Shown here: piece after piece, positions 21,919-29,507 of the stretch
How the letters are laid out: every line of letters begins with the position of its first letter
How positions within the stretch are numbered: the first letter of the stretch is position 1
Assembly: GCA_005879675.1 (NCBI GenBank)
Contig: VBJE01000186.1
Location: 1 to 29,693, forward strand
DNA from: Chloroflexota bacterium
GTDB lineage: Bacteria > Chloroflexota > Dormibacteria > Dormibacterales > Dormibacteraceae
DNA length: 29,693 bases
Reading direction: 5' to 3'
Notes under the pieces: model-generated
Seen by the model: the letters and a program-made list of their open reading frames with translations, nothing else
The model's database searches: none
What the model was told of the DNA's origin: nothing
Made by a program: the position numbers and the translations under genes

Positions 21919-22501
21919 GAGGCCAGGCCAGGGCGGCACGCGGGAGAAGATCGCCGCCGCCGCCCGGGCCCAGTTCGGCAAGCTCGGCTACGAGCGCACG
22001 ACGATCCGCGGGATCGGCCGCGCCGCGCGTGTCGACCCCAAGCTCGTCCTGCACTACTTCGAGTCGAAGGACGGCGTGTTCCAGGCCGCGATGGAGTTCC
22101 CGTTCGACCCCGCGGACGCCATACCACCCCTCCTGGCGGCGGGCCTCGACGGGCTCGGGATCCGCCTCGCGCGGTTCTTCATCGACGTGTGGGACTCGCC
22201 CGCCGGCGCCCGCGCCCAGGCGCTGGTTCGCTCCGTGGTCGCCAGCAGCGAGGCGGCCGCACTGATGCGGGACTTCGTCCGCCGCGAGGTGCTCGCCCGC
22301 GTGGCCGAGGCGCTCGAGCTCGAGGACCCTGAGGTCCGCGCGAGCCTCGCGGCGAGCCAGCTCGTGGGGCTCGCCATGCTTCGCTACGTCGTCAAGGTCG
22401 AGCCGCTCGCCTCGGCGCCGCCGGCCCAGATCGCGGCGTGGATCGGGCCGACCCTGCAGCGCTACTTCACCGACCCGAACGCGACCACACGTCCGGGTTA
22501 G
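21902..22501 (+). CDS. TetR-family transcriptional regulator
   Basis: 199 residues. The N-terminal HTH is typical: TREKIAAAARAQFGKLGYERTTIRGIGRAARVDPKLVLHYFESKDGVFQAAM, with the LHYF recognition-helix end. The C-terminal all-helical half would bind ligand and dimerise. The ATG overlaps the end of the membrane-protein gene, so both share one promoter. The triple GAATTC array over that promoter is the obvious candidate operator, giving negative autoregulation of an export-like operon. Confidence 0.9.
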   Translation: MPRTGRRPGQGGTREKIAAAARAQFGKLGYERTTIRGIGRAARVDPKLVLHYFESKDGVFQAAMEFPFDPADAIPPLLAAGLDGLGIRLARFFIDVWDSPAGARAQALVRSVVASSEAAALMRDFVRREVLARVAEALELEDPEVRASLAASQLVGLAMLRYVVKVEPLASAPPAQIAAWIGPTLQRYFTDPNATTRPG

Positions 22502-22628
22502 ATTTTTAAAAGCCTCGCGGCGACGGAGGCGAACGGAAATTTACGATTGTTGATTCCCGATCCTGAAGCGGAGCTGGGGAGCGTAATAACCTAGCGATCG
22601 TCTGTTCGGCCCGTACCTCAATTGGACG

Positions 22629-22868
22629 ATGACAGGGCGAGCGAGGCGGCACTATTTTCCGGCCGTGGGATTCAAAATGCGGATCATCGCCTCGGGCAGA
22701 CATTCGGCCCCTCCGCTGATATACCGAGCGGAGGGCTACGAGACAGACGACCGCTTCCGGGAACGCAAATGGACGTGCTCGCACGAGCACCTGAGCGTCG
22801 ACGAGGCGGTCCGGTGCGGCAACGAGTGGCTTGCCCGCCAGCGTGACGAGTTCTCCGAAACGGCCTGA
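22629..22868 (+). CDS. Small hypothetical protein with a WTCSHEH motif
   Basis: Up to 79 residues; an internal ATG at 22677 would give 63 residues starting MRIIASGRHSAPP. The conserved-looking part is ERKWTCSHEHLSVDEAVRCGNEWL, where two Cys and two His could suit a metal site. Similar short W-x-C-x-H-x-H proteins are common in GC-rich soil bacteria, as far as I recall, with unknown function. No ribosome site is seen at either start. The preceding 127 nt (22502-22628) hold no gene; TAACCT near 22586 could be a -10. Confidence 0.55.
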   Translation: MTGRARRHYFPAVGFKMRIIASGRHSAPPLIYRAEGYETDDRFRERKWTCSHEHLSVDEAVRCGNEWLARQRDEFSETA

Positions 22869-22880
22869 CGGACTCATCTC

Positions 22881-22886
22881 TAAGAT
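22881..22886 (+). promoter_or_regulatory. -10-like box of the ECF sigma gene
   Basis: TAAGAT, 7 nt before ATG 22894, with no ribosome site between: leaderless type. Confidence 0.45.
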
Positions 22887-22893
22887 TTTCTGA

Positions 22894-23886
22894 ATGGCGC
22901 AGGCGACGATTACTGGTGCGCACGCATTCGGCGAGCTCGACAACTATCGAGCCGAGCTGACCGCGTACTGCTACCGCATGCTGGGCTCGCCGTTCGACGC
23001 CGAGGACGCGGTCCAGGATGCGTTCGTGCGCGCGTGGCGCAGCCGGGACCGGTTCGAGGGACGCGCGGCCGTGCGCTCGTGGCTCTATCGGATCGCGACC
23101 AACGTGTGCCTCGACATGCTGAAGGGCAAGGAGCGGCGCACCACGCCCATGGACCTCGGGCCCGCGCGCGAGCCCATCGAGGCGAACCTCCACGTCCCGA
23201 GCGAGATCACGTGGCTCGAGCCGATCCCGCTCCACATGGTGTCCTCCGAGCGCGATCCAGCCGAGGTCGCCGTCGCCAACGAGTCGATCCGCCTCGCGTT
23301 CGTGCGCGCCCTGCAGCACCTGCCCGCGCGTCAGCGGGCGGTCCTCATCCTCCGCGACGTCCTCGACTGGCAGGCATCGGAGGTCGCGGAGCTGCTGGGC
23401 ACGTCGGCGGCGTCGGTGAACAGCGCCCTCCAGCGTGCTCGCGCCACGCTGGCCAAAACCCACGAGCAATCGAACGTTGAGAAGACCGGCGGCGCCCGGC
23501 AGCTCAGCGACGCGGACCGGGCCATGCTCGACCGCTACGTCTCCGCGTTCGAGCGCTACGACCTCAGCGCGCTGACCTCGCTCATCCGCGAGGACGCCAG
23601 CCAATCGATGCCGCCCTACGACATGTGGCTGAGCGGCCGCGAGGACATCCTCAAGTGGTGGTTCGGGCCCGGTATCGGATGCCAGGGCTCGCGCGTCCTC
23701 CCGACCTTCAGCGCCAACGGTATGCCGACGTTCGGCCAGTACAAGCCGAGCCCGGACGGCGGCTACGACCCCTGGGCGCTCCAGGTGCTGGACGTCTCAG
23801 ACGGGACGATCGGGGAGTTCACCTTCTTCCTCGACACCGCCAGGCTGTTTCCGCTCTTCGGGCTGCCGCTTCACCTCGACGCGTAG
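22894..23886 (+). CDS. ECF sigma factor with SnoaL-like C-terminal extension (SigG/TIGR02960-like)
   Basis: 330 residues. Region 2 is seen in YCYRMLGSPFDAEDAVQDAFVRAWR with RSWLYRIATNVCLDMLK. Region 4 is seen in LPARQRAVLILRDVLDWQASEVAELLGTSAASVNSALQRAR. After residue 210 a SnoaL/NTF2-like domain follows (LDRYVSAFERYDLSALTSLI, GREDILKWWFG), ending TFFLDTARLFPLFGLP. Such extensions take over part of the anti-sigma role in this ECF group. The last 90 nt overlap a convergent STAS gene. TAAGAT 7 nt before the ATG and no ribosome site suggest leaderless expression. Confidence 0.92.
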   Translation: MAQATITGAHAFGELDNYRAELTAYCYRMLGSPFDAEDAVQDAFVRAWRSRDRFEGRAAVRSWLYRIATNVCLDMLKGKERRTTPMDLGPAREPIEANLHVPSEITWLEPIPLHMVSSERDPAEVAVANESIRLAFVRALQHLPARQRAVLILRDVLDWQASEVAELLGTSAASVNSALQRARATLAKTHEQSNVEKTGGARQLSDADRAMLDRYVSAFERYDLSALTSLIREDASQSMPPYDMWLSGREDILKWWFGPGIGCQGSRVLPTFSANGMPTFGQYKPSPDGGYDPWALQVLDVSDGTIGEFTFFLDTARLFPLFGLPLHLDA

Positions 23887-24063
23887 GCTGCCCGCGAGGC
23901 CGGCCAGCCAGATCAGCTCCAGCAGCGGTGCGCTCGCGTTGCGCAGGCGGACCTTGCGGCCCCGGCGGCGGGCTTCCAGCTGGGTTCGCGCGAGCCGGCC
24001 GAGCGTGGAGATGTCCGGCTTTGCCAGCCGGGCACAGTCCACGATGACCGATTCGGTCGACAT
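23797..24063 (-). CDS. Short STAS-domain protein, antisense-overlapping the sigma factor gene
   Basis: 88 residues. VIVDCARLAKPDISTLGRLARTQLEARR and GRKVRLRNASAPLLELIWLAGLAGSLRVE match the beta-alpha pattern of STAS proteins, with the ASAPLLELIWLAGL segment where anti-anti-sigma factors carry their loop and helix. The charged tail RQPEERKQPGGVEEEGELPDRPV is read from the complement of the sigma factor's last codons. Small STAS genes convergent with SnoaL-type sigma genes, with very similar tails, are known to me from Actinobacteria, though I cannot check this here. It could tune sigma activity, but a direct partner is not evident. Start ATG 24063. Confidence 0.75.
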   Translation of the reverse strand: MSTESVIVDCARLAKPDISTLGRLARTQLEARRRGRKVRLRNASAPLLELIWLAGLAGSLRVEVKRQPEERKQPGGVEEEGELPDRPV

Positions 24064-24093
24064 CGCAACTAAGACGGAATAGCGGGCCCGAAA

Positions 24094-24114
24094 TCATCGG
24101 TTGCGGACCGATGA
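24094..24114. promoter_or_regulatory. Inverted repeat upstream of the MFS pump gene
   Basis: TCATCGGT, 5-nt spacer, ACCGATGA: a perfect 8-bp inverted repeat, 24 nt before the MFS ATG. There is no T-run after it, so an operator is more likely than a terminator. It could serve the MFS gene or the divergent STAS gene. Confidence 0.45.
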
Positions 24115-24138
24115 GTTTCGCTTCGGCTGGGGGTCTGA

Positions 24139-25587
24139 ATGGGCATGAAGAACTCACGCTGGCTTTCGCTGCTCGTCCTCTGCACCGGGTTCCTCCTGAT
24201 CGTGGTCGACATGACCATCGTCAACGTGGCGCTGCCCTCGATCCAGAAGGACCTCGGTTTCTCCCAGTCCGGCCTGGCCTGGGTCGTGAACGCGTACCTG
24301 ATCGCGTTCGGCGGCCTGCTCCTGCTGGCGGGACGCGTGGGCGACCTCGTCGGCCGCAAGCGTGTCTACCTCGCCGGCCTGGCGATCTTCACGGCGGCGT
24401 CAGTCCTGTGCGGGCTGTCGTTCGGCCAGCCGATGCTCATCGCCGCGCGGTTCGTCCAGGGCATCGGCGGCGCCGTCAGCTCCGCCGTGATCCTCGCCAT
24501 GATCGTCACCCTCTTCCCGGAGCCGCTCGAGCGCGCGAAGGCGTTCGGCATCTTCAGCTTCGTCGCCTCCGCCGGGGCGGCGGTCGGCCTGATCGCCGGC
24601 GGCCTCATCACCCAGGCGGTGAGCTGGCACTGGATCTTCTTCGTCAACCTTCCGATCGGCATCGCGACAGGGCTGGTGTCGGCGAAGGTGCTCGCGAGCG
24701 ACCGGGGCATCGGTCTTGGCAAGGGAGCTGACGTCCTGGGAGCGATCATGGTGACCGCCGCGCTGATGCTCGGCGTCTACACGATCGTCCAGACGTCCGA
24801 CTACGGGCTCGTCTCGCTCCGCACCGCGGTCCTGGCGACGGTCGCCCTCGGCCTGCTCGTCGGGTTCGTGGTCCGCCAGGCGCGCGGCCGCAACCCGATC
24901 CTTCCCCTGCGCCTGTTCCGCTCGCGAAAGGTCGCGGGCACGAACTTGGTCCAGGCGCTGATGTCGACCGCGTTCCTCGGGTTCTTCTTCCTGGGATCGC
25001 TCGACCTCCAGCGCGTGCAGGGCTACGGGCCGATGGCGATCGGCCTCGCGTTCCTGCCGGTGGCGGTCGTGATGGCGCTGTTCTCGGTCCGGTTCTCGGC
25101 GCAGCTCATCGCGCGCTTCGGCGCAGGGGCGATGCTTGCGGCGGGCCAGCTCGTGGCCATGATCGCGCTGGCCATGGTCGCGCTCGGCCCGATCCACCCC
25201 GACTACTTCGTCCACCTGATGCTGCCGATGGCGCTGCTCGGCCTGGGCGGCGGCCTGTCCTTCCCCGCGCTGACGATGATCGCGATGGCGGACGTGGCGC
25301 CGAGCGACGCGGGCCTCGCGTCGGGCCTGCTCAACACCACAGGCCAGGTCGGCGGCGCTTTCGGCCTGGCGGTGCTGGCGACGATCGCGGGCGGGCGGAC
25401 GCTCGACCTGGCTCGCGGCGGCGCCGACCTCGCTGTCGCACTGTCCGGCGGCTATCACCTCGCGTGGACGGTCTGCGCCGGGCTGATCATCGTCACCCTG
25501 TCGGCGGCCGCGCTCCTCCTGCGCGAGAAGCGCGCCGAGCAGCGGCTGAACGACGTTCCGTGCGCCGGATGCGAGGCCGCGGCATGA
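24139..25587 (+). CDS. MFS efflux transporter, DHA2/EmrB-QacA type
   Basis: 482 residues with about 14 TM helices. DMTIVNVALPSIQKDL after helix 1 is the DHA2 motif D1, GRVGDLVGRKRVYLAG is motif A, and the GAAVGLIAGGLITQAVSWHWIFFVNLP stretch is motif C followed by the conserved W-x-W-I-F-x-x-N-x-P. It should export drugs or other hydrophobic compounds by proton antiport. The ATG at 24139 follows a GGGGGT stretch; ATG 24145 is an alternative. The stop overlaps the next start (ATGA). Confidence 0.93.
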   Translation: MGMKNSRWLSLLVLCTGFLLIVVDMTIVNVALPSIQKDLGFSQSGLAWVVNAYLIAFGGLLLLAGRVGDLVGRKRVYLAGLAIFTAASVLCGLSFGQPMLIAARFVQGIGGAVSSAVILAMIVTLFPEPLERAKAFGIFSFVASAGAAVGLIAGGLITQAVSWHWIFFVNLPIGIATGLVSAKVLASDRGIGLGKGADVLGAIMVTAALMLGVYTIVQTSDYGLVSLRTAVLATVALGLLVGFVVRQARGRNPILPLRLFRSRKVAGTNLVQALMSTAFLGFFFLGSLDLQRVQGYGPMAIGLAFLPVAVVMALFSVRFSAQLIARFGAGAMLAAGQLVAMIALAMVALGPIHPDYFVHLMLPMALLGLGGGLSFPALTMIAMADVAPSDAGLASGLLNTTGQVGGAFGLAVLATIAGGRTLDLARGGADLAVALSGGYHLAWTVCAGLIIVTLSAAALLLREKRAEQRLNDVPCAGCEAAA

Positions 25588-26129
25588 TCGCCGGCTTCAT
25601 CATGGTCACGCTCGACGGTTATTTCGAAGGCGACAAGCCGTGGGAGCTCGAGTGGCACCGCACCGACGAGGAGTTCAACGACTTCGCGGCCGAGCAGCTC
25701 GACGCGTTCGACACGCTTGTCTTCGGCCGCGCGACCTACGAGGGCATGGCCCAGTACTGGCCGAGCGACGAAGCGGTCAGGACGGATCCTCAGGTCGCCA
25801 CGAGGATGAACGAGGCGAGCAAGGTCGTGGTCTCTCGGACCCTCTCCAGGCCCGAGCCTGCGTGGAGCAACACGACCCTCGTCAGGGACGCGCGCGACCT
25901 GCGCTCGGACAAGAAGCAGCTGGTCCTGGGCAGCTCGGTGCTCACGACCAGCCTTCTCGAAGAGGGGCTCCTCGACGAGCTCAGGATCATGGTCAACCCT
26001 GTCCTCATCGGCTCCGGCCGATCTCTCGCGAGCTCGGCAAGTCGCCCCCTTCCGCTGAGGTTGAGCGCGCGGCGCGAATTCCGCAACGGCAACGTACTTT
26101 TGACCTATGAGCCAGACGAGCATTCCTGA
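25584..26129 (+). CDS. Dihydrofolate-reductase-like (RibD C-terminal-type) protein, second copy
   Basis: 181 residues with GFIMVTLDGYFEGDKPWELEW, DTLVFGRATYEGMAQYWP, KVVVSRTL, KKQLVLGSSVLTTSLLE and NPVLIGSGRSL, the same order of motifs as the copy at 17749. Function unknown beyond the fold. The ATG overlaps the MFS stop. The last 23 nt overlap the following PPOX gene, whose own promoter box lies inside this gene. Confidence 0.87.
   Translation: MIAGFIMVTLDGYFEGDKPWELEWHRTDEEFNDFAAEQLDAFDTLVFGRATYEGMAQYWPSDEAVRTDPQVATRMNEASKVVVSRTLSRPEPAWSNTTLVRDARDLRSDKKQLVLGSSVLTTSLLEEGLLDELRIMVNPVLIGSGRSLASSASRPLPLRLSARREFRNGNVLLTYEPDEHS
26095..26100 (+). promoter_or_regulatory. -10-like box of the first PPOX gene
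   Basis: TACTTT, 6 nt before ATG 26107, inside the 3' end of the DHFR-like gene and with no ribosome site. It could give an internal leaderless transcript. Confidence 0.4.
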
Positions 26130-26502
26130 CGAGGTCCGCGCGCTGGTCGAGGGAGCGAATGTGGCCCACATCGCCACCGTCCTCCCCGACGGCGCCCCGC
26201 ACAGCGTCCCGGTCTGGGTGGGGGTCGAAGGCGAGCGGCTGGCGATCCTGACCAGCCCGGGCTCGCGCAAGGCGCGGAACCTGGACCGCGACCCGCGTGT
26301 CTCGCTCTCGGTCACCGACTCGAACAAGCCCAACCTCATGGCGCACGTCCGCGGACGTGTGGGCGAGCGCGTCGACGGTGAGCGGGCGTGGAAGATCATC
26401 GACCGGATGTCGCAGAAGTACCTCGGCGGTCCATACCCCCTGCGCGAAGACCGCGTCGTCTACCTCATCGACCCCGAGGTCGCCTGGGCGCAGGCGTTTT
26501 GA
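26107..26502 (+). CDS. PPOX-class flavin/F420-dependent protein (Rv1155-like)
   Basis: 131 residues, a split beta-barrel of the pyridoxamine-phosphate-oxidase fold. ANVAHIATVLPDGAPHSVPVWV and SPGSRKARNLDRDPRVSLSVTDS match the cofactor-binding strands of the F420-binding group typified by Rv1155. It probably reduces or binds a small molecule with F420 or FMN. The stop overlaps the next start (TGATG). Confidence 0.87.
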   Translation: MSQTSIPDEVRALVEGANVAHIATVLPDGAPHSVPVWVGVEGERLAILTSPGSRKARNLDRDPRVSLSVTDSNKPNLMAHVRGRVGERVDGERAWKIIDRMSQKYLGGPYPLREDRVVYLIDPEVAWAQAF

Positions 26503-27014
26503 TGTCCGCGCGCGAGCCGGTCACAGCACAGCTCTATGCCCCCGAAGACACGAGGCCCGAGACCTCCTGGGCCGAACTCGTCCGCCGCCTCGCGGCTTCG
26601 AGGACCTTCTGGCTGAGCACGGCGCGAAACATCCGGCCCCACGTCATGCCCCTGCTCGCCGTGTCCGTCGACCGGGCGATCTATTTCTGCGCCGGCCCGG
26701 CGACGCGGAAGGCGCGGAACCTCGCGCGCGAATCCCGCTGCGTCCTCACCACGGCCGCGGATGGGGTGGACATCGTGGTCGAGGGCAAGGCGGTGAGGGT
26801 CACCGATGGCCCGACGTTGGAGCGCGTCGCGGACGAGTACCGATCCAAATACGGCTGGGACCCCGAGCCACGAGACGGCGAGTTCCACGGCGAAGGCGCC
26901 CCCACCGCCGGGCCGCCACCGCTGCACCTCTACGAGCTCGTGCCCGAGACCGCATTCGGCTTCGGCACCGACGAGTCCCTGAACGCGATGCGGTGGACCT
27001 TCGACCGACAATGA
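26502..27014 (+). CDS. PPOX-class flavin/F420-type protein, second copy
   Basis: 170 residues from ATG 26502, overlapping the preceding stop. TFWLSTARNIRPHVMPLLAVSV and GPATRKARNLARESRCVLTTA repeat the pattern of its neighbour, and the later region (RVADEYRSKYGW, HLYELVPETAFGFG) is longer. A reading that begins at 26388 only overlaps the previous gene. The tandem pair may be paralogues acting on related substrates. Confidence 0.86.
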   Translation: MSAREPVTAQLYAPEDTRPETSWAELVRRLAASRTFWLSTARNIRPHVMPLLAVSVDRAIYFCAGPATRKARNLARESRCVLTTAADGVDIVVEGKAVRVTDGPTLERVADEYRSKYGWDPEPRDGEFHGEGAPTAGPPPLHLYELVPETAFGFGTDESLNAMRWTFDRQ

Positions 27015-27018
27015 GGGC

Positions 27019-27423
27019 GTGAGAACCTCTCGCAACCCGGACGGCATCCACGCGCCCATCGGGTCGTACAGCCACCAGGTCGAAGTCTCCGGCTCCGACG
27101 CGCGGTGGGTGGCGATCGCGGGCCAGGTCGGCCGCACGGCCGACGGGCACGTGCCGGCCGACCCGATCGAGCAGGTGACGCTGGCGCTCGACAACGTCCG
27201 GCGCAACCTCGAGGCGGCGGGCATGTCGGTCACGGATATCGTCAAGTGGAACTGGTACCTGGTAGGCGAGATCGACGCCCAGCGGCGGCGCGAGGTCACC
27301 CTGGCCTGGCTGAACGGGCATGAGCCGGCGTCAACCCTCGTCTACGTGGCCGCCCTGGCGGCCCCCGAATACCGCGTCGAGGTAGAAGCGTGGGCCTGTC
27401 GCGCCTCAGCGCATCAGGTGTAG
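27019..27423 (+). CDS. RidA/YjgF-family protein lacking the catalytic arginine, second copy
   Basis: 134 residues. HAPIGSYSHQVEVSG, WVAIAGQVGRTADG and GHEPASTLVYVAALAAPEYRVEVEAW follow the RidA fold. As in the copy at 3773, the position of the catalytic arginine is serine (S105 in PASTLVYV). GTG 27019 lies 4 nt after the PPOX stop, and GACAAT ends 6 nt before it, so it could be read both from the operon and from its own leaderless start. The substrate is unknown; reductase and F420-type neighbours hint at a redox pathway with an imine or enamine intermediate. Confidence 0.83.
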   Translation: MRTSRNPDGIHAPIGSYSHQVEVSGSDARWVAIAGQVGRTADGHVPADPIEQVTLALDNVRRNLEAAGMSVTDIVKWNWYLVGEIDAQRRREVTLAWLNGHEPASTLVYVAALAAPEYRVEVEAWACRASAHQV

Positions 27424-27447
27424 CTCTGTCCCTGCCATTCTTCGGGC

Positions 27448-27927
27448 GTGGGAGCTGACGTCTACTTTTCGACGCCCGGGGTGGCCAGCGTCCGCTGGGA
27501 TGAGCCCAGCGCGACGGTGGTGGTGGAGTGGGAGGGCTGGGCGAACACCGCGGAGTTCGCCGCGCTGCTGGACGCCGAGATCAAAGCCCTACGGGAGCGC
27601 GGGGCCTCACGGATGCTCGCCGACTGCCGGCGGCAGCGGGTGCTGAACCCGGCCGACCAGGAGCGCGCCGAGCGCGAATGGACCCCGCGGGCGATCGAGG
27701 CCGGCCTGAAGCGGTTCGCGGTTGTCCTCCCCATCAGCGACGTGGCCGCGGCCAACTTGAAGGAGCGCCTGGGCAGCGCCACGTCGGCGATCCGCATTCA
27801 CTACTTCGCTGCGGTCGAAGAGGCGAAGGAGTGGCTCCCGCTGACGCGACTGAGAGCTACGCGGGGTTCGCGCCCTTTTTCTCGAGCTCGTCGCGGCGCT
27901 TCTGCCAGTAGTCGAGGCGGTGCCTGA
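27448..27927 (+). CDS. STAS/SpoIIAA-like protein
   Basis: 159 residues, of which about the first 132 look structured: VYFSTPGVASVRWDEPSATVVVEWEGWANTAEF, LLDAEIKALRERGASRMLADCRRQRVL and RFAVVLPISDVAAANLKERLG, resembling STAS/SpoIIAA-like domains with alternating strands and helices. The tail after LPLTRL is Arg/Ser-rich and lies over the convergent minus-strand gene, so it may be weakly constrained. GTG start with CATTCT 6 nt upstream. Confidence 0.65.
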   Translation: MGADVYFSTPGVASVRWDEPSATVVVEWEGWANTAEFAALLDAEIKALRERGASRMLADCRRQRVLNPADQERAEREWTPRAIEAGLKRFAVVLPISDVAAANLKERLGSATSAIRIHYFAAVEEAKEWLPLTRLRATRGSRPFSRARRGASASSRGGA

Positions 27928-28219
27928 AGCGCTCGACCTGGGACGCCAGGACAGGAAGGTTCGTCTGCTCCGCCTCCAGCTGCGCTTCGTTCGGCATCAC
28001 GTCGAAAAGCTCCGTCTCGAGCTTGACGAGGTGGCGGTAGACCGCGACCCAGCGCAGCGCCTCCCGGAGCGAGTTCGACTCCGGGTCTTCGCCCTCGATC
28101 GGTCGCTCTAGGTCGGCGCCCTCCCATGCCGCCCCAGCAGCCTCCTCCTTTCTAGAGGCCATGCGGACATCTTCCGCCTGTTCGCGCCGAATGTCACGCC
28201 CCTTCATTTTCGGGTTCAT
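27857..28219 (-). CDS. Small charged helical protein downstream of dinB
   Basis: 120 residues from ATG 28219, which overlaps the end of dinB; ATG 28162 (MASRKEEAAGA) is an alternative. Residues about 55-115 are helical and charged (LREALRWVAVYRHLVKLETELFDVMPNEAQLEAEQ... RFRHRLDYWQKRRDELEKKG), likely a coiled coil. I do not recognise a family. A longer frame extending to 28426 lies within dinB and is rejected. Its overlap with dinB suggests the same operon. Confidence 0.6.
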   Translation of the reverse strand: MNPKMKGRDIRREQAEDVRMASRKEEAAGAAWEGADLERPIEGEDPESNSLREALRWVAVYRHLVKLETELFDVMPNEAQLEAEQTNLPVLASQVERFRHRLDYWQKRRDELEKKGANPA

Positions 28220-29501
28220 CAGGGTGGCCCGTATTACCAAACGCGATCCGATCTCGCACCACCCGCGCGCGGCCGAGAAGTCGGGAGCGCTGGAGCGCGT
28301 CTTCACCGAAGCGATCGCGGATCCTGTCCATCGCCGCCTCCAGGCGCAGCGTGCGCGGGTGGGCGGCGTCGCCGAAGAGGTCGAGCTGGCCTGCGTCTCC
28401 GTCGGCGAGGGCTGAAACCCCAACACCGAGGGTGCCGACGGTGAGCCGTGGATCGCGGGCGGTGAGCAGCTTGAGCGCGGCCTGGTAGATCTCGTCGCCT
28501 GTGGAGACGGGTCGGGGCTGCCTGGCCTGCCTGGAGAAATGCCCCGGGTCGGGGCGGTACACGACCGACACCTCCACCACCGAGCCGCGCCTGTCGGCGG
28601 CCCGCAGGCGCCGGCCGACCATGTCCGACAGGCGCATCAGCAGCTCTTCGAGCTCGCGCTGCGAGGCGGTGGCGCGAGCCATCACGTGCGAATGGCTGTA
28701 GCTCTTGCGTCGCGGGCTCTCGAACCCGCCGACCTCGAAGCCGCGCAGGCGCATGCTCCAGCCCTTCGCGAACTCTGGGTGCATGCCCGCGAGACGGAGC
28801 TTCGGCGGCGTGGCGCGCAGGAACTGGATGGGGGTGTGGATGCCGCCCCGGGCAAGCCTCCGCGCGCTGGCGTCGGCGATCCCCGAGAGGTCGGTGAGCC
28901 GCAGCCGATCGAAGACCGCGAGCAGGTTGGTGTGGTCGATGCGCTCCAGCCCATCTCGCTTGTTCAGGTTGGATGCTTGCTTGGCCATCCAGATCGAGGT
29001 GCTGACGCCGACGGACGAGGTGACGCACTCGCCGATCTCTTCTCGGATCGCATGCTTGATCGCTTTGCCGACGCCCTCGGGACCGAGCTTCTTGAGGTTT
29101 GGCGTCCCGGCCAGGTCCAGCGACGCTTCGTCGATCGACATCCGCAGGACGTCAGGGCTGTGGCGGCGCATGAGCTCGATGAGCTTGTCGGAGACGTCGC
29201 GGTAGCGAGGCGGGTTGGGCTCCCGAATGATGACGGCGGGGTGGATGGCCTTGGCCTCGAAGACCTTCATCCCGGTCTTGATGCCCAGGTCGCGGGCCTC
29301 GCGGGACGACGAGACGATGGTGGCGGCGTCGGTGGCGTAGGCGGCGATCGCGAGGACCTTGCCTCGGAGCGCCGGCTCGTGCTGCTGCTCGATGGACGCA
29401 AAGGCGCAGTTGAGGTCGACAACCAGCGTGGTGGGATCGGCCGTGTTCAACCCGAGCTCGACCGCCTCTGCCGAAGGCTGCCCTCGGTGCTCGAAGGTCA
29501 C
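28194..29501 (-). CDS. dinB: Y-family DNA polymerase (DinB/Pol IV-like)
   Basis: 435 residues. The palm motifs are LVVDLNCAFASIEQQ (D29; position 31 is Asn where Pol IV has Asp, F34 matches the steric gate) and the catalytic pair D124-E125 in MSIDEASLDL. The thumb HhH region (LSGIADASARRLARGGI) and little finger follow, and a clamp-binding peptide QLDLFG lies near the C-terminus. It performs translesion synthesis. Alanine 33 replaces the usual aromatic residue before the gate. GTG start 29501 lies 6 nt after the stop of an HNH gene, so the two are probably coupled. Confidence 0.92.
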   Translation of the reverse strand: MTFEHRGQPSAEAVELGLNTADPTTLVVDLNCAFASIEQQHEPALRGKVLAIAAYATDAATIVSSSREARDLGIKTGMKVFEAKAIHPAVIIREPNPPRYRDVSDKLIELMRRHSPDVLRMSIDEASLDLAGTPNLKKLGPEGVGKAIKHAIREEIGECVTSSVGVSTSIWMAKQASNLNKRDGLERIDHTNLLAVFDRLRLTDLSGIADASARRLARGGIHTPIQFLRATPPKLRLAGMHPEFAKGWSMRLRGFEVGGFESPRRKSYSHSHVMARATASQRELEELLMRLSDMVGRRLRAADRRGSVVEVSVVYRPDPGHFSRQARQPRPVSTGDEIYQAALKLLTARDPRLTVGTLGVGVSALADGDAGQLDLFGDAAHPRTLRLEAAMDRIRDRFGEDALQRSRLLGRARVVRDRIAFGNTGHPDEPENEGA

Positions 29502-29507
29502 GTACTT

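Noticed and set aside
22502..22535. Possible terminator after tetR (GCCTC-N9-GAGGC beside TTTTTAAAA)
   Set aside because: The stem is short, and the T-run is on the wrong side for plus-strand transcripts; no minus-strand gene ends there.
24400..25458. 352-residue minus-strand frame, very rich in Asp/Arg/His/Gln
   Set aside because: It is antisense to the MFS transporter; this composition is the usual mirror of hydrophobic codons.
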